Assembly: GCA_035610835.1 (NCBI GenBank) | Contig: CM069446.1 | Coordinates: 71,781,062 to 71,845,061 of the forward strand | DNA from: Ophiura sarsii | Taxonomy: Eukaryota > Echinodermata > Ophiuroidea > Amphilepidida > Ophiuridae | Direction of reading: 5' to 3' | Length of the DNA stretch: 64,000 nucleotides | Shown: positions 57,301-64,000 of the stretch, piece after piece | How positions within the stretch are numbered: the first letter of the stretch is position 1 | Layout: every line of letters starts with the position of its first letter | Notes under the pieces: model-generated | Databases searched by the model: none | Told to the model about the DNA's origin: nothing | The model's input: the letters and a program-made list of their open reading frames with translations, nothing else | Translations under genes and position numbers: made by a program

Positions 57301-60300
57301 TACAAATCTGAAATTTTAATAAATTAATATTTCATCAAATAATAAATATTAAGCTAGTTTATAAAAACAACCAATACATTAACAACATTGAGCCCAAAAA
57401 TTCTTCTCCTTCAATATGACAAAACTGTTACTTACGATGTTCTTTAATTCTCACGACGAAATGAAATGCGATGTATTATCTGTTCTTATAACACAAACTT
57501 TGATCGAGGTGCGATCCTGTCCTACACAGTTATATTTTGACCTCTAGTCAGCAGTGTTGTAGGACTCGGGACTCGGACTCGGACTCGAGTCCGACTCGAG
57601 TCCTTTTTTTCAAGGACTCGGACTCGGACTCGGTCCCAGTACTCAAAGACTCGGACTCGGACTCGGACTCGGACCCCAAGGACTCGAGGACTCGGCTTCG
57701 AGTCCTCAACGAGTCCGGCAAAATTGGGTTTTTCAGGTGTTTTATTTTCATTAATTTACCTAAATTATGTTTTGCTGAGGGACTGAATTCCGCAGTCCGC
57801 TAATAGCAAAAAATAACTTCCCGATATATTGATAAATGAATGATCGAATGAACCAAGACAAATGCCCAACATGTAAATCGATTCATCCGTTATTTTGCCT
57901 GCGCTCCCGTGGAACGAATATTCAGCAGAGGGTTGATCATGCGGCCACATCGCGCCAGATTGTCCCCCAAAATGGTGCAGATGCTGATGTTCCTGAAACT
58001 GAAGTGCAATGAGCATCTTCTTTAAATTCAACATATAACATTAGGCCACCTCAAAACTGCTTTTGATGATTGATGAGGTCAAAACTCAGGTGCTGTCAAG
58101 CAATGAAATATTCAATTTTCTTCCCTGTTTCATTTTCATAGCCTTATTTTACTGACATGCTTATTTCAATGTAAGTACTCCCAGTTCCAAAAATATCGTC
58201 AATTTAGTATTGCTTTAAAAACAGTGAAATACAAAGAATATTAAATTGTATTCTGGCTTTTATCAGAGCAATAATTTACTTCTTTAGTTTGATCTGTTGT
58301 TGTTCGTCCATCGCAAAGCAAAGATGACAATGACTAAGATTAGTTCGTTAAATTTGATCTATGTGTCCGAAGATGACTAACAATATCGACCAATCCGGTC
58401 AAGGAAGCATCTCCCATCACATGTGTGGCACTTGTGATCAGTATCTGGTGTTGTGACACTTGCTGCTCTCGTCTTGCGGACCTCACGTTTTCCTCCTACA
58501 CTCTTTCTAATTTAAGTAATTTTGCACGCAAATAATTGCAGATTTGTGAATAAAAGAACAACCACAAAGACAACACAAACCTAATAAGTTAGTTACTGAA
58601 CTGACTGTGATTATACTTTAATTAGTAATTACAAGTAAACAGTATAGAACTGAAATTCTGATTAATAAAACGTGATATAGTATTGGTGAACTGCGTTTTG
58701 AATTTGATACATAAGGACTCGGACTCGGACTCGGACTCGGATATTGATGACTCGGACTCGGACTCGGACGCGGACATAAAAATTGGCAAAGACTCGGACT
58801 CGGACTCGAGTCCTTTCCTCAAGGACTCGGACTCGGACTCGGATGATGAGGACTTGACTCCAACACTGCTAGTCAGTACTGCAACTTCCTTTCAAACAAA
58901 CTTCAATAAAGGGCATTTATATGTGACCTGGTACGACTCTCGTTGACTCTCTGTGTAATTTCTGAAAAATATCTGTATACCCTACATTGTAATCCTCCCC
59001 ACTAATCTTCATCCAAATCAAGGTAAAGGGATATTGATCTATCGGATGACCCAGTGAGTACGCCTAATGACCCCACGCGTATTTGCAATAAATTATTAAA
59101 CCACAGTGAATGAGATTAAACACTAACACACTACGTCTTACAAAATGGTTCGGCCAGCAACATGACCAAGCAGCAACTGTTTGCGTGCGCACGCGAGGTC
59201 CATCTCATGCCACAATAACCCCGGGTATAGATAGCCATCAATCATTTAGCCTGGACAGCCCAGTGCTCGTAGTGTGGTGGTTGAGCCACTTGCCTGTCAG
59301 TCCGGCAACCCGGGTTCAATTCCCGGGGCGACGGACCAAAAATGTTAGTCCTCCCCTTTGACTCCCTCCCCTGCAGTCAGTTCGCATCCACGCGAAAAGT
59401 CGTTCCTTTTCTAACCCAGCAAAGCGACCCGGAAGTACTCACCCGTAGCGAAACCGCTTCGCAGTCATAGTTGACCTCGTAATAGCACGATGTAAATGAG
59501 CTCTTTTCATGATTATAATCACACATTTCAAACACATTGGCCATGAAATTGTATAGTAAAAAGGCATATTATGCAAATAATATTATCTAATATTTTCTGT
59601 GAACTTCATGACATGTTGTATTTTCGGTGCAAATTATTGCAATCCGACAAACCCGAATTCAAGAAAAACTTGAAAAAACTAAAGCCAAATTCATGGTAAA
59701 AAAGTCGCTTCTGAAGAATTAGGCATCAATTTTATCCATCGTATCATAATATTCATAGTCTTTTGTAACTAGAAACATGCTTACAATTTTATAAAATTAT
59801 TTAGTCCGGTCAAGTGAATGCTTATAAAATAGCTCCTCGAATCTTGTCTCGATCTAAATTCATTTTGTTGCTAGATAGCTCAGATGGTAGAGAGCTCGCT
59901 CTGGGAGCGAGAGGTCCGGGGTTCGAAATCGATCCTTCTGCGCTATACATTGTCTTTTTTTTTTTTTACAGAAAGGCTATTCTGGTCAAAATGAATAAAC
60001 ATTTCACAATTTCATCCCACAAAATGCATGAATTCGGACGTTTTCATTGGAAAAACGGTATTTTTTTTCCAAAATTTCAATAATGAATTCAAACGCGGGC
60101 ATGAAAATGAAACGCGGGCGTGTTACGGGAGGCTAAAAATCAAGTTGGCGAGGCCTAACGGGGGATCGTAAAGTTTCGTTTTCTGACCGAAAATCGGTGA
60201 AAATCAAACTCGGTTTTTCTTATCAAAAAAGAAGTCGGGCATCAATGTTTTTGATATGAAATTAAAGCTTAAGATTCCGTAAGTACGGAAATTGCTCTTA

Positions 60301-61579
60301 AAATATCGTACGCATTTTAGTCCGGTCAAGTGAATAGATACAAGAAGCAAAGTCACGAAAGTTGTTAAATTCTAAAATTAGCGATAAAATCACTGTTTGT
60401 GGACCAATTGTGTCAGAATTGGCATCATATTATAGAGAAAATTACGAACAATCCACCTACTTCGCCATCATGGCTGCCAGCTAACCCTACCTCAATTAAT
60501 TCAGGGAAAACAAACTTCCCTTATTGTTTTAGCGCAAGGTTGACATCCTGAAATCGATCTTTGCGTGGGTTAGAAATCGGCGAGGTCACTCATTAAAAAC
60601 GATACCTGCGTACTGACTGCCTGTTCCTTGGTCCATCGTTACGGGATTTATATGTGTATATATCTAAGCTGTGTACGTCGCTGTACATGGTGAGATGAAT
60701 GAAATATATACATACGTATACGCAGTAATGTCACGTATACATACATACGTATACATACATACGTATACGTCATAATGTCACGTATGGATACATAAGTATA
60801 CGCTGTAATGTCACGTATAGATAAAGTGCTCAACAAAAGAAAGTCGTACAGTTTGTTTTGGTCATTTAAAGTAACTTTCGATCAAATGTTTAACTTATTG
60901 TTGTATTGTTCCGTGCAGGAATCATTATTGGTGTTGCTGTTGGTGCTGGTTTGTTACTCCTCATCATACTGGTCCTGCTGCTGTATTTTTACAAAACGTA
61001 ATTATTGTAAATTAATGAGAGTAGTTCTATTAATTGATGTATTTTTGGCATTTGCTTTGGAACATTGATCGGCAATGGGCATTGCATACTAAGGTCGCTA
61101 AACGATCCAGATCGTCCCCAATGATGTGTTTTACGTCATTTCCCTCCAAACGTTTCCACTATAGTCATCGGCGACTTCATCAGATTTCATCAGGTCGCTA
61201 AACCTGAAGCGCCTGCAGTTGGTTTCAATCTAACTCGTGTATGATGACTTGTCTGATTTGTCAAGTAGCTGTGAGCGATTTGTGTTTCATAGTACGAGCG
61301 ACTTAAAATCACCTGCGACCTGCGACTGGATATATGCTTATGACATGCTCGTGTCATGAAAACTGTGCACTCGATTTTCGGTTGAGAAGTAAATTGTGTT
61401 AGTAACACATTACCGCTGTGAAAGGAGCCATGGTCCCACTGGAGCCATAGTCCGGCCTCCATAGACATACACGGAATGAAGCGTGAAACTAGTGTTGCGT
61501 GTAGAGATGAATGCCCTATACCAACCAATGCTTTACTGTCCAGAGGAAACTATGGCTCAAGAGAAACTGTGTCTCCCAC

Positions 61580-61616
<37 letters not shown>

Positions 61617-62625
61617 CCACCACTACTACTACTACAGTACTATACCGGTCTTTAAAGTGTCCAAATGAATTTACGATGAGGTTGATATACACGTCACGTC
61701 ACAATTCAATCAACCGATCTGTTCTGTATTATAGCCTTTCCTTTAGGCATTATGTACAAGTGTGTTACAGTTAAAATTCAAAATGCACACAGGCCATGAA
61801 TTCGCGCGCCTGGTACTACTATTAATCTTACATCCTGAGTGGTAAAAAGAAATACTGTAGACTGGGCTAGTAACTTACGTATCCCCAGCTCTCTTGTAGC
61901 GATTAAACGGCAAGCTATCATGCGCAAGAAAATCTTAAGACTTTCGAAGCTAGCTCAGTGGCTTGCTTTATATAGGCAATTCAGGTTCGACTACCCCGAC
62001 ACCGCTTCCTTCATTTGATAACCCGGTGCCCCATTCATTCCCCCTGATAATCTTATTCCCAAAACCACGCCTAGGATTGGGTTTAGGTATTTTAACACTT
62101 TCCACGCGGCAGTCGTCTGCAGACGACAGTTGCAAAATCTCACAAAATGTTTCATAAATGTCATAACTATTGAATTTCATCACCATATTTGGAATCACCA
62201 TAAGAAATGCATTGAAATAAGTACAAACATGCATAGTATGTGTTCATTAATCCTTGAGATAGACTCTGAAATTTGGGAAAGGTTTCTGAAAAATCTGTTT
62301 TGTATAATGGTAAAACTAATAGCCGCGTGGAAAGTATTAAGGATTGTGATTTGCATTACTGTATTTTTTCAGTCGTAAATCCAGCCCTACTGATGTCCCA
62401 GCTGTTGTCATCGAGATCCCTTCACCGTCGTCACAGATAGAGGAACGAATAGTAATAGATCGAAACTCGACGACGGATTCGGACGCGGATTCACTTCACC
62501 ATGACTATATTGAAGCCGACTGGAAAAGATCTGATCAGCCTCTATCGACGGTGCCTACCCCTCCAGATGTCAAAGGGATCGACAATGTAACTGGCATGTA
62601 TATCAATGTCAAGGATAAGAAGTGA
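48244..62625 (+). CDS. gene 2: WSC-CCP type I transmembrane receptor-like protein (7 exons)
   Basis: Joining 48244-48316, 52671-52964, 54885-55088, 55768-55890, 57074-57118, 60919-60997 and 62373-62625 gives an open 356-codon frame. Domains: signal peptide (1-24), WSC (25-122, last cysteine missing), CCP/sushi (123-190), Ser/Thr-rich stalks (191-246), transmembrane helix (~248-268) and an 84-residue tail with HHDYIEADW and GMYINVK. YINV fits the pYxN consensus bound by Grb2-type SH2 domains, so tyrosine signalling is a reasonable inference. It is a tandem paralogue of gene 1: exon sequences and much of introns 2-4 are alignable. It lacks the second WSC exon. The WSC donor at 52965 is chosen because it keeps the frame; the ancestral donor at 52975 would not. 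Confidence 0.72.
49072..49256. mobile_element. short TA-flanked MITE (intron 1 of gene 2)
   Basis: GGTCAATGCATGCGTATGTT near 49072 is mirrored by ACACATACGCATTTATTGAC near 49252; TA lies on both sides. The arms (~55 bp) also share TTTCTCGA and CTAATTT. The 49257-51830 stretch has a G-run (~49318-49331), a poly-C tract (49838-49861) and several short open frames, none gene-like. Confidence 0.7.
51830..51951. mobile_element. right end of a hAT-like element upstream of the gene 2 WSC exon
   Basis: The sequence ends CTCTAGTTACGCCACTG and is followed by TTTAAATCTGTTTAAACTGG, the same flank that follows the hAT-like MITE at 22125-22349 in gene 1. The left end is not recognised nearby. The shared position suggests an insertion older than the gene duplication. 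Confidence 0.55.
52671..52974 (+). CDS. gene 2 exon 2: WSC domain, 3' end altered
   Basis: The acceptor is TTCATTGACAG|, as in gene 1. NYLGCYFD, MTIGLCINHCLDLDG, RYAGV, ECSCG and CTSPCAGD are intact. After SQT the sequence has lost a net 5 nt relative to gene 1, removing the eighth cysteine and shifting the frame before the old donor GATC|GTGAGT (52975). An upstream CCAG|GTGTAC donor at 52965 gives a 294-nt phase 1-1 exon that keeps the downstream frame. Either this donor is used, or the exon is skipped, or the domain is non-functional. Confidence 0.75.
53112..53527. mobile_element. complete GAGCGTGTTTCTGC MITE, TA-flanked (intron 2 of gene 2)
   Basis: The ends are GGAGCGTGTTTCTGCTGGGG and CCCCAGCAGAAACACGCTC, with TA at 53110-53111 and 53528-53529. 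CGCTAA/TTAGCG motifs (ACCGCTAATAGACGCTAAGT, CTTAGCGGT, TAGCGTTTATTAGCG) are reiterated inside. The 53530-54540 stretch holds no gene; 54541-54884 is homologous to intron 2 of gene 1. Confidence 0.85.
54885..55088 (+). CDS. gene 2 exon 3: CCP/sushi domain
   Basis: The acceptor is CTGCCCAG|, the donor CAAGAAG|GTAGGA, phase 1-1, 204 nt. All four cysteines and the late tryptophan (KWDAPLPEC) are kept. The central FSCNPGYELIG of gene 1 reads FSCTLGTSYLIG here, through one lost base and four gained bases that together preserve the frame. The conserved glycine-tyrosine turn is thus altered. Confidence 0.87.
55768..55890 (+). CDS. gene 2 exon 4: Ser/Thr-rich stalk
   Basis: The acceptor is TTATATAG|, the donor ACAAACG|GTGCAA, phase 1-1, 123 nt, encoding APSSPTPSKPTTTTTSLSAT and on to LTNPVQQD. 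It is shorter than the gene 1 exon because it lacks the 21-bp repeat expansion. The donor overlaps the first unit of the 73-bp minisatellite. Confidence 0.82.
55893..56770. repeat. 73-bp minisatellite, about ten units (intron 4 of gene 2)
   Basis: Units start GCAAGGAACAAGAGATCGTC; the first five starts (55893, 55966, 56039, 56112, 56185) are exactly 73 bp apart, and later units are diverged. Open frames in both directions here are by-products of the repeat. From 56771 to 57073 there is nothing assignable. Confidence 0.92.
57074..57118 (+). CDS. gene 2 exon 5: short stalk
   Basis: The acceptor is CTTTATAG|, the donor ATCACAG|GTAAAC, phase 1-1, 45 nt, encoding VPNGSTGKPTTKSITG. Its phase and position fit, but its small size makes it less certain than the other exons; skipping it would not change the frame. 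Confidence 0.6.
57552..58868 (+). mobile_element. hAT element deletion derivative with 8-bp target duplication CTAGTCAG
   Basis: The ends CAGTGTTGTAGGACTCGGGA and, reversed, CAGTGTTGGAGTCAAGTCCT are hAT-like. CTAGTCAG lies exactly outside both (57544-57551, 58869-58876). Both ends are expanded into GGACTC hexamer arrays (57565-57715 and 58712-58850). A transposase C-terminal relic remains inside. Confidence 0.9.
57894..58025 (+). pseudogene. hAT transposase C-terminal (dimerisation domain) relic
   Basis: The frame reads FACAPVERIFSRGLIMRPHR, then ARLSPKMVQMLMFLKLKCN and a stop. SxPVERxFSxxGLI...R..L.P..V..L.FLK is the hallmark of the hATC domain at the C-terminus of hAT transposases. The rest of the gene is missing, so the element depends on transposase from elsewhere. 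Confidence 0.85.
59263..59333 (+). tRNA. tRNA-Asp-like relic or SINE head
   Basis: AGTGTGGTGGTTGAGCCACT (A-box like), TTGCC-TGTC-GGCAA (GTC in an enlarged loop) and CCGGGTTCAATTCCCGG (perfect T-arm) resemble a tRNA-Asp or a tRNA-derived SINE. The anticodon loop is two bases too long for a normal tRNA. Confidence 0.45.
59374..60619 (+). mobile_element. CAGTCAG-ended DNA element, 4-bp target duplication CCTG (copy 2)
   Basis: The ends are CAGTCAGTTCGCATCCACGC and CTGCGTACTGACTG, with CCTG outside both (59370-59373, 60620-60623). It matches 29493-30793 in inverted orientation. Two complete copies with different 4-bp duplications confirm the element's limits. It contains a tRNA-Pro-like segment and TTTAGTCCGGTCAAGTGAAT twice, on either side of the interior. 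Confidence 0.82.
59868..59946 (+). tRNA. tRNA-Pro-like sequence (TGG) inside the CAGTCAG element
   Basis: TAGCTCAGATGGTAGAGAGC, a paired anticodon arm CTCGC-TCTGGGA-GCGAG with TGG, and GAGGTCCGGGGTTCGAAATC are present. Position 33 is C instead of the near-universal T, and the T-stem is poor. It is tRNA-derived and probably not a functional tRNA. Confidence 0.55.
60640..60825. repeat. ACATACGTATAC-type minisatellite
   Basis: ATACATACGTATAC and TAATGTCACGTAT words alternate four or five times. The low-complexity open frame on the minus strand is a by-product. A CTCAACAAAAGAAAGT-type repeat end follows at about 60828. Confidence 0.8.
60919..60997 (+). CDS. gene 2 exon 6: transmembrane helix
   Basis: The acceptor is CCGTGCAG|, the donor AAAAC|GTAATT, phase 1 to 2, 79 nt. 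It encodes GIIIGVAVGAGLLLLIILVL and LLYFYK, about 22 hydrophobic residues with a basic stop. Intron 6 (60998-62372) contains a 33-nt poly-C tract (61581-61613) and no exon. Confidence 0.88.
62373..62625 (+). CDS. gene 2 exon 7: cytoplasmic tail with YINV motif
   Basis: The acceptor is ATTTTTTCAG|, phase 2, running to TGA at 62623-62625; it encodes 84 residues. The tail starts TRKSSPTDVPAVVIEIPSPS, has an acidic stretch TTDSDADS, a first tyrosine (HHDYIEADW) and a second in NVTGMYINVKDKK. YINV matches the pYxN SH2-binding consensus. No catalytic domain is present, so signalling would depend on recruited partners. Confidence 0.88.
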
Positions 62626-62676
62626 AAATTATATTAATACAATTAAAATTTGTATTGTAATGTATACTAGGGCGTT

Positions 62677-62766
62677 AGATCTGATCAGCCTCAATCGATG
62701 GTGCCTACCCCTCCAGTTGTCAACGGGATCGACAATGTAAATGGCATGTACCTCAATGTCAAGTGA
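62677..62766 (+). pseudogene. duplicate of the end of the gene 2 tail exon
   Basis: The frame encodes RSDQPQSMVPTPPVVNGIDN and VNGMYLNVK then TGA, a close copy of the last 29 codons of exon 7 with MYLNV in place of MYINV. No acceptor in the right phase precedes it, so it is probably 3' UTR or dead sequence. Confidence 0.75.
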
Positions 62767-62869
62767 AAAGTAAAATGAATGGAATAGAAATCGTCTTTGT
62801 ATTATAATGTATTATAATGTCAGTTCTTTAGGTTATAGAAGACAACCTGATGAATGTGTGAACAATTTG

Positions 62870-63066
62870 AAAATCCACATCGGTAGCAGACTACATTTCC
62901 ACATTTTCACAAAATGTTTCAAAAATGTCAAAATTATTGAATTGTGAAATGCATTGAAATAAGTTCAGTACTCATTGAGTAGACCTTGAAAGTTGGGAAA
63001 GGTTTCTGAAAAATCTGTTTGAATCTGTTGATTATGGTAAAACCAATAGCCGCGTGGAAAGTGTTA
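62870..63066 (+). repeat. duplicate of the intron segment before the gene 2 tail exon
   Basis: CACAAAATGTTTCA, GTTGGGAAAGGTTTCTGAAAAATCTGTTT and AATAGCCGCGTGGAAAGT match 62135-62335. With the preceding exon copy this marks a local duplication of the gene's 3' end. The remaining 63067-64000 has a poly-C tract (63199-63216) and a short inverted repeat (TTCCCCCTGATCAATGTTG near 63519, mirrored near 63575-63600), but no gene. Confidence 0.75.
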
Positions 63067-64000
63067 TTAAGTCCTGGCAGAAGACATTCGAAATATATCT
63101 TCAATTCAGCAGTGAAGTGTTACGTGTAATCACGGGGTTTTTTAGCGGTCGTCCAAAATTATCGCCATTTTCACTTACGTACATTACGTACATAGCTTCC
63201 CCCCCCCCCCCCCCCCTCCCTTGAGTTACGTACGCAATAAATAGCGAAATTTTCATGGCTTGATATACCCTCATGTTTGATTAAAAACCATTGTATTAAA
63301 GACGACGGTACACAATAGAGAAAATAAACTTCTTTTATCATATTTATTGTTTATCTCTGGTGTTGATTTCATGATTCTGCCGTTCTTTTCTTGAATAAAA
63401 ATCATAATTTTCTTTGATAAATAATTATCAAAAATTATTAACTTAGATATTTTGAAACAAATTGCACATGTATTAAATACTTTTAAATACAGAAGTGATA
63501 AACAACGTATTCCCCCTTCCCCCTGATCAATGTTGAATCCCACACTTTGCCCACCATCAGCACAGGGCCTCGCAACATTGATCGGTGGGGAAGGGGGAGG
63601 GATATGAGTAAGGGGATACTTCAGGCTACCAGAAACAAGTTTTGATGTTCACGTGACTCAAATAGCGTGCCTGTTATGGTCCAATAAGCATGGCAATTAG
63701 GGTCAGTGTTCGAACACCTTTTTTCTATGATTGTTTATAGAAACGCTTAAGAAAATCATCTAATTTCAGTTTTTGGCCCATAACTCTGTTATTATATGAG
63801 CAAATCCAATGCCAAATTTCGCGTGCTTTTCGGGATTGTCTACAGCTATAATCACTCCAAAGAAGAATAAAATCGAAAGACATTTACGGAACGGTCACAT
63901 AATGCACATATCGTATAGCCCTGAATGCGTGATAGATCATGGATAGATGAAAATGAATACCTTCAGCTTGAAAATGTAGACCTATTAATGTTATTCATTT

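Noticed and set aside
57537..58946. Open frames with Asp-Ser or Glu-Ser repeats
   Set aside because: They come from the GGACTC arrays at the ends of the hAT element.
61945..62005. tRNA-like sequence TAGCTCAGTGG...CAGGTTCGACTACC
   Set aside because: A- and B-box-like words are present, but the spacing and stems do not form a cloverleaf; probably a decayed tRNA-derived repeat.
62671..62766. Alternative terminal exon of gene 2
   Set aside because: The only nearby acceptor (ACTAG at 62670) gives the wrong phase for the transmembrane exon donor, and the in-frame upstream codon is a stop.

Overview
The window looks like nuclear DNA of a marine invertebrate animal, most likely an echinoderm or close relative. 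This rests on inference: AT-rich non-coding sequence, multi-exon genes with GT-AG introns, LINE, hAT, mariner-like and Harbinger-like repeats, tRNA-derived repeats, and strong over-representation of the palindrome TAGGCCTA. There are no bacterial-type operons, CRISPR arrays or rRNA genes.

The main content is two tandem paralogous genes on the + strand that open-reading-frame listing alone does not reveal because they are cut into short exons. Gene 1 (16521-39419) has nine predicted exons: signal peptide, WSC domain, CCP/sushi domain, Ser/Thr-rich stalk, second WSC domain, two short stalk exons, transmembrane helix and a short cytoplasmic tail. Gene 2 (48244-62625) has seven: signal peptide, WSC, CCP/sushi, two stalk exons, transmembrane helix and a longer tail carrying a YINV tyrosine motif. 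Every junction before the transmembrane exon is phase 1 and the transmembrane-to-tail junction is phase 2 in both genes. The joined frames are open (451 and 356 codons). I read them as type I membrane proteins with carbohydrate- or protein-binding ectodomains and possible tyrosine signalling. Both copies carry damage or drift: gene 1 has an early stop and shifted frames in its tail, and gene 2 has a net 5-nt loss at the end of its WSC exon.

Layout: 1-740, end of a hAT-like repeat and unassigned sequence. 740-4087, an 850-bp-arm palindrome with tRNA-like sequences and a 612-bp insertion carrying a tRNA-Asn-like gene. 4828-5290, a small TIR element. 5685-16387, a satellite of seven ~980-bp monomers flanked and interrupted by three copies of a 475-bp TIR element, with a LINE (intact reverse-transcriptase frame) in monomer 4. 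16388-39670, gene 1 with long introns full of MITEs and a 2.73-kb tandem duplication (21167-26687). 39690-47400, repeats including a three-level transposon nest. 48244-62625, gene 2. 62626-64000, a partial copy of the last exon of gene 2 and unassigned sequence.

The repeat fraction shows recurring themes: TA-flanked MITEs whose terminal motif is reiterated inside them, DNA elements that carry tRNA-like sequence, and a strand-biased set of long poly-C tracts.
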